A stretch of 64,000 bases of DNA, taken from Paenibacillus bovis (GTDB lineage Bacteria > Bacillota > Bacilli > Paenibacillales > Paenibacillaceae). The DNA is taken from NCBI RefSeq assembly GCF_001421015.2, contig NZ_CP013023.1, positions 2,783,501 to 2,847,500 of the forward strand. The letters run 5' to 3'. Positions 45,496 through 54,361 of this stretch are shown in pieces; the stretch's first letter is position 1, and each line of letters opens with the position of its first letter. The notes below the pieces were generated by a model. The model did not search any database. It was not told the origin of the DNA and saw nothing but the letters and a program-made list of their open reading frames with translations. A program made the translations under genes and the position numbers.

Positions 45496-48400
45496 ATGTT
45501 AATCAATCAATCGACAGATCCTTTGCTGGCTCGTTTTGCTGAGGCATGCTCGGCAGAGTATTCTCTTTCCGTAGATCGGAAGCAGTCTATTCTGGATTAT
45601 ATCAGTGGACAGACAGACGAATTCCCGGCGATGATGCATAATTCCAACAGTTATGGTTACCGCACTATGGAACTGCTGCAGAAAATAGGTCAAAAGGAAC
45701 GGGGAGATTCTTTTTACCGAGCAGCAGCGGTAGTTATTCTGACGAGTAGCCAGTGGCAGCAGCGATATTATATGGACCCGTTCAGTCTGTGTATGGAAGA
45801 ATATATCAAGCCGACCAGTCTGAGTGCCAAAGGCAGCAATGCTGTACATAGAAGAGAAAAAGGACTGGAAGCGCTTCGTATGCTGCATAAATATGCAGGC
45901 AGCGAAATTATCGAAGGCGTTATCCAGCGGCAAATGAAACAGGCAGCCCTAAACAGAAAGTCGCCTGCCAAAGGGGAAAATATGATTGGCAGACTCGATA
46001 CGATTGTGGAGCTGCTGGAACTGATGAAGCTGTATGGCGAATTGGAACCCGAGTTCGTAAATACAGTGACAGAGGAGTTGCCGCCGCTGCTGCAGGCAGT
46101 ACTGACCGGCAATGAAGAGCAGTTGAGACTGGAATTGAAACAGATTGTGGAACCGATAGTACTGGGAAAAATGCCGATGAATGATTATTTGTCCGCTCTG
46201 GATCTGGAACCGGCCTTTCTGGAAAGCCAGCAGACAAAAATACGCGAGAACGCTTTTGGCGGTATGGTTATACCCGAGGAAAAAAATATTAGCCGGGAAC
46301 AATTTTATCAGGGAATGATGCAGGTACATGCTGCCTTTTTCTATGTATTGAACAGCCATGGAGACAAGACGCAGCTGCTGGAACAGCCTGGAGCCGAAGG
46401 CACATCGCTGCTAGAAGCCATTCGTCATCTGTATACCGTGCTGCCAATCGAGGTAAGTTATTATCTCACCTCACTGGAGAGACGTTCTACCGATATGCAG
46501 ATGTTTGAAGGCATTGTGCCGCTGGAAGAACCATACGATCTGATTACAATGGTACAGCGTGAATTGAATTATTATATGCCCTCCTGGAATACGATCCGAG
46601 CCGAGCTGCTCGCCCAGCCGGATCGTACACGTCGTGGTATAGAGATTGCCAGACAGCCTATAGTCAAAGCAATCATGTACAAAGTGCTGGCTGAACAGAA
46701 TATTATCGCAGCCGAAGATCACTATCTGGAACAGCTGGTTCTGGATGTACTGACGAATAAAATCTACAGTTATACCGCAGGACGCAAGCTGGGTCGCTAT
46801 CTGACCGGTGAATTCGAACTGGAGACTGTACTCAAGGATCAACAGGTAAGCTCTATCTGGAATGGAACCGGCCATAATCCCAAAGGCCGTGTATTGCTGA
46901 CAGCGGTCACCATGCTGCCGATAGAGTCTGATTTGTTCCGCCGGTTTATTATAATTGCCTGCCAGCCGGAATGGATGCTGGGTTCATTATCCCTGCTGTA
47001 TCGTTCTCCGTTTTTCGATGGACAGCGTGTGCTAGAAGTATATGAGAATGATCCGCAGATAGATACCGAGAATATGCTGAAAAACATGCTGATGCTAAAT
47101 GGACACAGCAATTATTATTATATTTCTATCCCGGATCCGGTCTATGCAGATCTTGTCCGAAGCCATATCACGGAGAGTCTGGCTTATTATAACGAGCTGC
47201 CTACCGATGGCAGAGCCGCTGTACTGGACACTTTATTTGCAGAGCGTGAGCAATTGAGTCCGGATCAGTTGTCCGAAGCTATTCGTCTGGGACTGGGCGA
47301 CTCGTCCAAACGGATCAATGCGCTCTCCCGTGTACAATTTTCCCGTACAGCAGATCATGAACTGTATATGAATATTTACCAAAAAGAGAAAAAAGCCGAT
47401 GTGAAGGAAATGATACTGAATGCGCTACGCAGTAGCGATCACGCGGAGCAAGCGTATACCACACTGCTAAAACAGGAAAAATCCGATACTTTCCGTACGC
47501 TGATTCAGGTATTTATGGATACACTCGGACAAAGCCCCGAGCAGGCGCATGCTGCACTGGCTGCCGCGAGCGATACCAAAAAGCGCAGCCGTCTGGACTG
47601 GTTGCCTATCGAACGTCTACCGCAGCTGCAGCATCAGGACGGGCATCCGCTCAATGATGAAATCAAGCGCTATATGCTGCTTCAGTCGCTTGATTACACA
47701 ACAGCTCCTAATGAACGACTTCAGGAAATCAAGCAGTACGCTACTGCCGCATCATTGGCAGATTTTGCTCTGGAGCTGGTGCAGATATGGATTCAGCATG
47801 GAGCAGCAGCCAAGGAAAAATGGGTATTGTATCTCGCCTCCCTGTATGGTGATCGCCGTCTAATGGATCTGCTGGGTCACCAGATCAAAGAGTGGACCGA
47901 AAGCAGCCGTGGGGCTATTGCAGCCGAGACGGTCAAAGTACTGGCTTATCTGAACGATGTCTCGGCACTGATGCTGATCGACCGTTTGTCCCGTACAATC
48001 AAAAATCGCCAGGTGAAGACTGCTGCTACCGAGGCGCTGCAGCTGGCTGCAGAAAATATGAATCTTACAGCGGAGCAGCTGGCCGACCGCTTGATCACGA
48101 CGCTCGGATTTGATAGAAAGGGTCAGCAGCAGCTTAGCTACGGGGAACGTTCTTTTACCGTCAAAGTAAACAGTGATCTGCAGCTGACAGTAATCAATGA
48201 AGAAAATGGTAAAACAGTCAAAAGTATGCCTGCACCTTCCCAAAAAGATGATCCCGAGCTGGCCAAGCAATCCAAAGCACGATTTACACAAATTAAAAAA
48301 GATCTCAAAACCATGGTTACTCTGCAAGCGCAGCGTCTGGAAGAGTCACTTTCCAAACGTCGTTTGTGGACACAAAATGAATGGTCGGATCTATTTGTAG

Positions 48401-49038
48401 ATAATGTGATTATGCGCCAGTTTGCTGTCGGATTGATCTGGGGCATTTATAAGGATGGACAGCTGACCGAGACATTCCGTTATATGGATGATGGTACATT
48501 CAATACCGTAGAGGAAGAAGAGTACGAACCCCAGCCGGATGCCGCTATTGGTCTGGTTCATCCACTGGAAATGACTACACAGCAGATTGCAGACTGGAAA
48601 AGTCAGCTGGAAGATTATGAGATCAGTCAGCCATTTACCCAGCTGGAGCGTCAAATCTATGTCGTAGAAGAAGAACAGCGGCAACTCAAGGAGTGGACAG
48701 GACTGCCGCAGGATGAATTTTCTCCAACCGCTTTTCCAAAAGCACTGGAAAAGTACGGCTGGTACAAAGGTATGGCCGAAGATGGAGGCGTATACTATGA
48801 TCTGTACAAAGATTACGGTGATCTGGTAGCACAGCTGCATTTTAATGGTACCAGCATTTCTTATTATGAAGGCATGGAAGATATTATGCTGGAGACACTC
48901 AGTTTCTACAAACAAAATAGTTCGAGCCGCTATCATTATTATGATCCGACCCAGGCGAGACCGCTGGGCAATATCCCAAGCAGGGTATTTAGTGAAACGG
49001 TATACGATATTTTGCGCGCTGCTGGACAAGTGGACTGA
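45496..49038 (+). CDS. Giant DUF4132 protein (YehI/MolR-like)
   Basis: A 1180-residue cytoplasmic protein, mostly helical and suggestive of HEAT-like repeats over the first 850 residues. The C-terminal DUF4132 region begins about residue 890 (RKGQQQLSYGERSFTVKVNS) and contains LFVDNVIMRQFAVGLIWGIY and IGLVHPLEMTTQQIADWKSQ. GAAGGAGG precedes the ATG. It matches E. coli YehI, found next to yehL-M-P-Q. The biochemical role is unknown; size and repeats suggest a scaffold. The gene is 59 bases after the vWA gene and intact. Confidence 0.85.
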   Translation: MLINQSTDPLLARFAEACSAEYSLSVDRKQSILDYISGQTDEFPAMMHNSNSYGYRTMELLQKIGQKERGDSFYRAAAVVILTSSQWQQRYYMDPFSLCMEEYIKPTSLSAKGSNAVHRREKGLEALRMLHKYAGSEIIEGVIQRQMKQAALNRKSPAKGENMIGRLDTIVELLELMKLYGELEPEFVNTVTEELPPLLQAVLTGNEEQLRLELKQIVEPIVLGKMPMNDYLSALDLEPAFLESQQTKIRENAFGGMVIPEEKNISREQFYQGMMQVHAAFFYVLNSHGDKTQLLEQPGAEGTSLLEAIRHLYTVLPIEVSYYLTSLERRSTDMQMFEGIVPLEEPYDLITMVQRELNYYMPSWNTIRAELLAQPDRTRRGIEIARQPIVKAIMYKVLAEQNIIAAEDHYLEQLVLDVLTNKIYSYTAGRKLGRYLTGEFELETVLKDQQVSSIWNGTGHNPKGRVLLTAVTMLPIESDLFRRFIIIACQPEWMLGSLSLLYRSPFFDGQRVLEVYENDPQIDTENMLKNMLMLNGHSNYYYISIPDPVYADLVRSHITESLAYYNELPTDGRAAVLDTLFAEREQLSPDQLSEAIRLGLGDSSKRINALSRVQFSRTADHELYMNIYQKEKKADVKEMILNALRSSDHAEQAYTTLLKQEKSDTFRTLIQVFMDTLGQSPEQAHAALAAASDTKKRSRLDWLPIERLPQLQHQDGHPLNDEIKRYMLLQSLDYTTAPNERLQEIKQYATAASLADFALELVQIWIQHGAAAKEKWVLYLASLYGDRRLMDLLGHQIKEWTESSRGAIAAETVKVLAYLNDVSALMLIDRLSRTIKNRQVKTAATEALQLAAENMNLTAEQLADRLITTLGFDRKGQQQLSYGERSFTVKVNSDLQLTVINEENGKTVKSMPAPSQKDDPELAKQSKARFTQIKKDLKTMVTLQAQRLEESLSKRRLWTQNEWSDLFVDNVIMRQFAVGLIWGIYKDGQLTETFRYMDDGTFNTVEEEEYEPQPDAAIGLVHPLEMTTQQIADWKSQLEDYEISQPFTQLERQIYVVEEEQRQLKEWTGLPQDEFSPTAFPKALEKYGWYKGMAEDGGVYYDLYKDYGDLVAQLHFNGTSISYYEGMEDIMLETLSFYKQNSSSRYHYYDPTQARPLGNIPSRVFSETVYDILRAAGQVD

Positions 49039-49112
49039 GCTGGCCCAGCAATCTATGAACAGTCTATATCATTGGCTACCAAGACCGGCAAGCTGGGAAA
49101 AGGAGGAACGGC

Positions 49113-50822
49113 ATGCAGCCATTTCCCATACGATTTCGTCAATTTATCGCTGAATGCACCGAGGATTATCTGATTCGGTATACCAATAAAGGCCTGTATA
49201 ACCGTGCGCTCAAAGATATGGACAAAGGCATTACTGCCGACTACACATGGACAGAGCAGGAACGGGTACAGTGCACACTGAGTGATGGCACAATATGTAC
49301 ACTGGCTGATACGATAGAGCAGTCTGTATGCAGCTGTCCTTCCGATAAGATCTGTCGCCATATTTTGCTGGCGATTCTATATGAACAGCATTATTCAATA
49401 TTGGGAACACAGCAAGAAGATAGCGAACAAACGGCAGAACAGGAACAGAAGCTGTCTCCTGAGCATTCCAACCATTCCGAACAACCGGAGCAGGGATTTG
49501 AATGGATGATGGACATTCCTTTGTCTGTTCTGCTTCATTCTTATACGACGGCACAGATAGCCGAAGTCGATTTCAGGCTCAGCATCAAAGAAAAGATTCA
49601 TGTTACGCAAGATACACTGCTGACCGTGAGAATGGAACTCCAGCAGATCGAGGTATCCTTTACCCGTGATCCCGATCTGACCAAAGCACTCTGCAATGTA
49701 CGCGATAACCGTGTATCGCTATACAAGTTGGAAGCGATCCTGCGTTATCGTGCACTGCATGGTCTCGAAGAACAGCAGCTGCTGGAAGAATCGAGTTATC
49801 CGGCACCGACATCCTCCAGCGCTGTGGCAGAATGCCGCAAGCTGCTGACCGATATTAGTCAGATCGGCTTGGCACGGCTGCCGCAGACAGTAATGGCACG
49901 ACTGGAGGCACTCGCGATTACTGCGCGAAGCGAAGAGTTACCGAATCTGGAGCGGGCGCTGCGCAGTATCCGGGGAGAGCTGGAGCTTTTCTTTGCCCGT
50001 CATGTTCGTTTTAATATGAACAAATTAATGAATAGATTAACCGAGACTTATCTGATGCTGGAAGCCTGGGAACAGGATCTAACCGCCAGTCAGCGAGCAC
50101 AGCTGGTCGGCAGCTTCCGCAGCCGTTATTATGAACGGGCACAGCTTCAATTATATGCGTTGGGTGCCGAGCCGTGGGAGACCCGATCGGGTTACAGAGG
50201 TATCACGTATTACCTGTACTGCCCTGATGATGAAGAGATGTACACGTATACAGATGCCAGACCCATCTATTACGAAAGCAATACTTTTCATTATGATGCC
50301 CAGTATAACGGGCGTTCTCCATGGCGAGCGAGCCTGTCCATGAAGCAGCTGGCTGCAGGACAGTGGAATTTCCGGAATATCAAAATCAATCGGGATCGCC
50401 GAATATCTTCAGCAGAAGGAACCCGGATCGAGAGGCTAGACCGAGTACCGGTCGAACAGATAAATTTTGGCCATTATCAAGTGGAAGATCCGGAATGTAT
50501 TCAGCAGCACACCGGGGTGGCTTTATTTGGCTATAAAAAGCCTCGTATCCTGCTGCTGACACTGGATTCGATTCAACATACTGTATTCGATCCTTCTTTA
50601 CAGCATTTGCTGATTCATGCCACACTGCAAGGCGGCAGCCTGGTCACGCTGGTTATTCCGTACCATCAGGAATGGAAGCAGACGATTCGCAAGCTGGAAA
50701 AGACTGCCCCTGAGCAAATGTCCAGTAAGATGAAAGTGCTCGTACGTGCCGATGGACAGCATCTGTATCCGATCAGCTTCCTCAAAGACACATCTATACA
50801 ACATCTGAAGCTGGATGAATAA
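49113..50822 (+). CDS. SWIM zinc-finger protein (YehQ-like)
   Basis: A 569-residue protein. The SWIM finger is C73-S-C75-x5-C81-R-H83, the CxCxnCxH pattern that binds zinc and often DNA or RNA. An acidic Glu/Gln linker at about 105-130 precedes a large helical/beta C-terminal part without a known domain. AAAAGGAGG lies before the ATG. E. coli YehQ is a SWIM protein in the same gene group. It is the best nucleic-acid-binding candidate in the operon. Confidence 0.85.
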   Translation: MQPFPIRFRQFIAECTEDYLIRYTNKGLYNRALKDMDKGITADYTWTEQERVQCTLSDGTICTLADTIEQSVCSCPSDKICRHILLAILYEQHYSILGTQQEDSEQTAEQEQKLSPEHSNHSEQPEQGFEWMMDIPLSVLLHSYTTAQIAEVDFRLSIKEKIHVTQDTLLTVRMELQQIEVSFTRDPDLTKALCNVRDNRVSLYKLEAILRYRALHGLEEQQLLEESSYPAPTSSSAVAECRKLLTDISQIGLARLPQTVMARLEALAITARSEELPNLERALRSIRGELELFFARHVRFNMNKLMNRLTETYLMLEAWEQDLTASQRAQLVGSFRSRYYERAQLQLYALGAEPWETRSGYRGITYYLYCPDDEEMYTYTDARPIYYESNTFHYDAQYNGRSPWRASLSMKQLAAGQWNFRNIKINRDRRISSAEGTRIERLDRVPVEQINFGHYQVEDPECIQQHTGVALFGYKKPRILLLTLDSIQHTVFDPSLQHLLIHATLQGGSLVTLVIPYHQEWKQTIRKLEKTAPEQMSSKMKVLVRADGQHLYPISFLKDTSIQHLKLDE

Positions 50823-50849
50823 CAGAATGATTGGAAAGGATAGGTATAG

Positions 50850-51128
50850 ATGCAGGAAATTCAACAGATAACCGATACTATTCAGGATTGGCTGAATGGA
50901 ATGCTGCTGCGTGGTCTGACCCAGCTGACTTCTGGAGATCTGGAACAGCTTGGTACCTACACTGAACGTGCAAAGCAGCTGCATATGGATGAACTGTGCC
51001 GTCTGCTGAATCAGCTGAGTAGTACAGGTCAGGCGATACTGCTCGGACAGGAAGATAGAGCGATCACTCCGGACTATTTCCGACTATCTGCTTATATTCA
51101 GATGGCAAATGCTTCACTGAGTGAATAA
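50850..51128 (+). CDS. 92-residue helical protein ending the MoxR operon
   Basis: A short, all-helical protein with an N-terminal Gln/Ile segment (MQEIQQITDTIQDWLNGMLL) and Leu/Gln-rich helices. It begins 28 bases after the SWIM gene with AAAGGA before the ATG, and a strong terminator follows. It has no recognised family and no E. coli yeh counterpart that I can name. It may be a small subunit or adaptor for the SWIM protein. Confidence 0.7.
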   Translation: MQEIQQITDTIQDWLNGMLLRGLTQLTSGDLEQLGTYTERAKQLHMDELCRLLNQLSSTGQAILLGQEDRAITPDYFRLSAYIQMANASLSE

Positions 51129-51161
51129 TCGAATATCGATATAGAAGACAGCGAAGACATG

Positions 51162-51246
51162 AAACGCACTCTTAAAAGGAACATTGGACAATCCCTCGGT
51201 AAACGCGTGGATAAATCAATGTTCCTTTCAAGGAGTGCGTTTTTTG
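51162..51246 (+). terminator. Long two-part terminator of the MoxR operon
   Basis: AACGCACTC/GAGTGCGTT at the base and AAAGGAACATTG/CAATGTTCCTTT above it form an extended stem with a 30-base loop, then TTTTTT. It separates the operon from the convergent WYL genes. Confidence 0.85.
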
Positions 51247-51331
51247 TTTTGGCTATACTGCAGAACAGTAAACATGGATTTTATATCCAGCAGGGAAAAG
51301 GCAGCCGACTGATTCACACACTTTTAACTAT

Positions 51332-52153
51332 TCAATCTATATCATGCCTATCCGCATTCTGACCATACCGTGCCAAGGCTCGCGTCGCAGTGTCATGCAT
51401 CCGTCGTTTTAGATGGTCGCCCTCGATTACACGAACGCGCTTGCCGAGGAAACGGAGGCGATTTAGTACATATTCACTTTCATTGCCGGCAAAGTTCAGA
51501 TAGATATAATACGTTTGCTCTTGCTCCACAAATTCGACCCGTTTGTCAAAGCAGGAAAAAGCATGCAAAATGCGTGTCAATTCCATATTGTACATCGGTA
51601 GCAGTTGGATCACCGCTTCCTGCCGTTCTACACTGCAGATGTCCTGCATACGCTGACAGATTGGCTCATATTGGTCTGGGGGTAGCGGTATTTCGGTGAT
51701 CGATTGAATATGAACTAGTCTCGTCGTCATCGCCGCTCGGGTGCGCATATTGTACCAGAGCAGATACCATTCACGCCGTGCCATAGAAAATTCCAGCTTC
51801 CATGGTACTCCATACTGGGAGAGGATAAGCTGTCCATGTTTGTTCAGCCGCCGGATCTCCATCGATTGACGACGGCGCATAATAAGACGAAGTGGACGCA
51901 GCAGGGGAGAATAGGTCTGACCAGCAGCAGAGCCTGCCTTTTCTGTCAGGGCTTGCTGCAGTTGGGGAATCTCTTCTTCAAGCAGACAATCTCCAATTTT
52001 ATGTAAAGTCTGCAGATCCAGTGCGTGGGCAGCAGCAGGCTGCTCCAGCATCATTTTCAGCCAAGCTCTTTCCTGGGAGGTGAGTGTATAGGTAGCCGTT
52101 TCTTCTAGCCTGGAAGCCAGCTGGTAGCTGAATATTTTCTCAAAAAGATTCAT
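51332..52153 (-). CDS. WYL-domain protein (second of a pair)
   Basis: A 273-residue protein. A helical N-terminal part (residues 1-75, LTSQERAWLKMMLEQP) lacks a clear helix-turn-helix. The WYL domain covers about 90-170, with SMARREWYLLWYNMRTRAAM at the core. A WCX-like extension ends the protein. It overlaps the upstream WYL gene by 14 bases, so they are translated together and probably form a heteromer, as in PafB-PafC pairs. It lies convergent to the MoxR operon. Confidence 0.85.
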   Translation of the reverse strand: MNLFEKIFSYQLASRLEETATYTLTSQERAWLKMMLEQPAAAHALDLQTLHKIGDCLLEEEIPQLQQALTEKAGSAAGQTYSPLLRPLRLIMRRRQSMEIRRLNKHGQLILSQYGVPWKLEFSMARREWYLLWYNMRTRAAMTTRLVHIQSITEIPLPPDQYEPICQRMQDICSVERQEAVIQLLPMYNMELTRILHAFSCFDKRVEFVEQEQTYYIYLNFAGNESEYVLNRLRFLGKRVRVIEGDHLKRRMHDTATRALARYGQNADRHDID

Positions 52154-53447
52154 AGTCGTTCATCAGTTCCTTCCATTCCTCGATCAGGGATTCCCGCAAT
52201 GCAGCAGGCTCCAGCACTTCACAGCTCGAACCAAAGCTTCGCAGCCACGGGCGAATTTCGGTATACCCGTTTACCTTGATTTCATAAATAAAGCTGTGTG
52301 CATCTTCTTCTACAATCTGCCCCCATTGTCCCTGCATACGTACCCGTTCCTGGATAAAGTCATTTTGTGGCGGCGCCGGTTTGAAAAAGCGTGCCCGTAC
52401 CGTAACTGTTCTGCCGGTATCGACCAGCCAGCTGTAGCGGGTATGCTCATCCAGCTTGGCTGCATACTGTTCACATAACCGTGCATCGATCTCTTGTTCA
52501 GCTGTAATATCCACGATGCCATCCATCCGGTATTTAACAATGCGTCCGCCCGGTGTAGTACCCAGCAGATACCAACGACCATACTGATGATCATACACTA
52601 CCCGCAGCGGCAGCATATGCTGACGACGGGGCTCATTGTCCCGGCTGAACAGTGGATTCGTATTCTGTGCCGTATAACTGCGCTTGCGGCTGGGAGAGTA
52701 GTACTGAAAAGAAATAAACCGATGCTCACGAATCAGGCGCAGCAGCGTATACAGATGCGCTTCATCGAGAATACGCGCGTCATAATGATAACGGTAGCTG
52801 AATGGCTCCAGCCACTCTTCCTGCCAGCTGTCATCCGGAGATTCGGAGACCGTTGCCTTGATCGCCTTTTTGAGATTATCGCGCAGCAGATAGCCCTGAA
52901 CAGATGGAATCTGTGTATTTGCCATAATATCCACGAATTCATATAGTTCAATCAATTCTTCCCTGGTCAGACAATCGGTTAGGTCATTATTCAGCCGGTA
53001 GCGATAAGGACGACCGCTCGGTTCCCGGCGAATCACACCGATTTCCTCCAGATAACGCAGATCGGAACGAATCGTTTTCTCATCCGGCGGAGCAGCAGCA
53101 CTGTCTATCAGCTGCTCATCGCATACATCCAGCAAAGCGGCTGCAGTCATCGGCTCCTGCTTGAGTGCAGTGAGGATAATCGGCAGTCGGCGGCTCTCGG
53201 ATTCTTTCATCGATTTGGCCCGATACAGAAACAGCAGCACCGGTTCAGCCGTATCCGCATAGTTATACCGGAACAGGTCGGCAAAGTCGGCATCTCCATT
53301 CACTTCTTTCAGTCGGCGGATCGTTTTATCAAATGTATGTACAGAGATACCGAGTCGGCCAGCAAACTGCTGCCGATCATAATTGCCCCCGGTCAGCGCC
53401 AGCAGGCGCAGGAACTGGATTTCTTTGTCAAAGCTTTCTTTAGCCAT
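52140..53447 (-). CDS. HTH plus WYL-domain regulator (first of a pair)
   Basis: A 435-residue regulator. Residues about 10-55 are a winged helix (FAGRLGISVHTFDKTIRRLK). A second helix-turn-helix-like segment lies at about 115-165 (DEKTIRSDLRYLEEIGVIRR). The WYL domain at about 255-330 has VVYDHQYGRWYLLGTTPGGR. WYL proteins sense nucleic-acid or nucleotide ligands in several defence and DNA-damage systems. ATG 53447 with GGAGG 11 bases upstream is preferred. It lies between the MoxR operon and the Y RNA/rsr unit, so either or both may be its targets. Confidence 0.87.
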   Translation of the reverse strand: MAKESFDKEIQFLRLLALTGGNYDRQQFAGRLGISVHTFDKTIRRLKEVNGDADFADLFRYNYADTAEPVLLFLYRAKSMKESESRRLPIILTALKQEPMTAAALLDVCDEQLIDSAAAPPDEKTIRSDLRYLEEIGVIRREPSGRPYRYRLNNDLTDCLTREELIELYEFVDIMANTQIPSVQGYLLRDNLKKAIKATVSESPDDSWQEEWLEPFSYRYHYDARILDEAHLYTLLRLIREHRFISFQYYSPSRKRSYTAQNTNPLFSRDNEPRRQHMLPLRVVYDHQYGRWYLLGTTPGGRIVKYRMDGIVDITAEQEIDARLCEQYAAKLDEHTRYSWLVDTGRTVTVRARFFKPAPPQNDFIQERVRMQGQWGQIVEEDAHSFIYEIKVNGYTEIRPWLRSFGSSCEVLEPAALRESLIEEWKELMNDYESF

Positions 53448-53528
53448 AATAGGGTCAACCTCCATCAATCTACAGTCAATCTATATCGTCTCTATCTCCA
53501 GACGTAATTATTCGCAAAATGTTTTCTT

Positions 53529-53556
53529 ATTGTATCAAAACGATTCCTTTTTACAA
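53529..53556 (-). promoter_or_regulatory. Probable promoter of the WYL gene pair
   Basis: Read on the minus strand, TTGTAA (53556-53551) and TACAAT (53534-53529) are 16 bases apart, about 80 bases before the WYL start codon. Confidence 0.45.
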
Positions 53557-53766
53557 ACCGGTCGGCAAAAGGAAAAGAGGCTATCGTTTCTTTTTTTCTA
53601 TAAAGTCGCCATACTTTTACCCTGTTCGCTGGTACCCAAAAATGAGAAGATAAGCACATCAAAGGGAACATGACAGCTAACATCAACCGGCCTATCACTG
53701 CAATCCAAAGCCACAAGCTACAGAAAAAACAGTGTGTCGCCAGCCGATGATCAAGCTGCTGTCCCT

Positions 53767-53907
53767 CATACCCGAGGCGCCTGAAAGGGTTACTTCGACT
53801 GTTAATCGACAGGTCGCCGGTTCGAGTCCGGCTTCCGCCGTTCATGGCGGAATAGCTCAGTAGGTAGAGCGGTATAAAACCTTTTCACCTTAATTTCCTC
53901 GGGTATG
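53767..53907 (+). ncRNA. YrlA-type Y RNA 1: circularly permuted tRNA mimic
   Basis: A 141-base RNA closed by a perfect 11-bp stem, CATACCCGAGG (53767-53777) with CCTCGGGTATG (53897-53907). An asymmetric internal loop and a second stem follow, GAAAGGGTT (53783-53791) with AACCTTTTC (53878-53886, one G-U). Inside is a tRNA in permuted order: an anticodon-like arm TCGA-CTGTTAA-TCGA (53795-53809), a T arm GCCGG-TTCGAGT-CCGGC (53816-53832), acceptor strand TTCCGCC (53833-53839), loop GTTCAT, acceptor strand GGCGGAA (53846-53852), TA, and D arm GCTC-AGTAGGTA-GAGC (53855-53870). The acceptor end is loop-capped, so it cannot be aminoacylated. It lies upstream of rsr, the expected Y RNA partner. Expression is inferred. 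Confidence 0.85.
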
Positions 53908-53940
53908 TTTATTTATTATCGATCCGCGTCATAATTTGAG

Positions 53941-54018
53941 AAGTAGAAGTAGAAGTAGAAGTAGAAGTAGAAGTAGAAGTAGAAGTAGAAGTAGAAGTAG
54001 AAGTAGAAGTAGAAGTAG
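53941..54018. repeat. AAGTAG hexamer, 13 tandem copies
   Basis: Thirteen exact AAGTAG units (78 bases) begin 33 bases after Y RNA 1. No protein frame uses them. The purine-rich strand is unlikely to fold. Exact identity implies recent expansion or active homogenisation. Confidence 0.95.
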
Positions 54019-54361
54019 AACTTGCAAAATAAACTTAAACCAAAAGACATTCCAAACTAAAAGCTACACATGTATACAAAAGATCGTTTCCCAAGTAAAC
54101 ACGTACTATTGAAACGCAAAAATCACACAACACAATAGACAATTAGAACAAACAAGCAAATAAAATAGCACAAAACCAAACACTCTTAATCAGCAACTAA
54201 CCCAGTAAAATACCATAATAAACACTGCACTCTAATAGCTTTACTATATTCATAAACAATCAGATAAGCTTTATTAACTCCACCAAGTAACAAAAATGGA
54301 TCCCGTCCCGAACTACTACACAACTACAAGGTTGTGCAGATCAGCAGTAAAGAAGCAACCT
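54019..54361. other. AT-rich spacer between the small RNAs
   Basis: About 340 bases with many CA/AA-rich runs and no protein frame. Near its end are overlapping small hairpins, CACAAC/GTTGTG (54319-54336) and GTGCAG/CTGCAC, that could form alternative structures. No clear promoter was found, so the downstream RNAs may be read through from upstream. Confidence 0.4.

Noticed and set aside
53492..53845. Minus-strand reading frame with GGSRTRTGD-like residues
   Set aside because: This peptide is a well-known artefact of translating antisense to tRNA T arms; here it is the shadow of Y RNA 1.
53846..53960. A conventional tRNA gene starting GGCGGAATAGCTCAG
   Set aside because: No anticodon arm, T arm or 3' acceptor follows; the matching 3' half lies upstream, so the element is permuted and belongs to Y RNA 1.
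53941..54018. CRISPR array
   Set aside because: The hexamers are directly contiguous without spacers and no cas genes are present.
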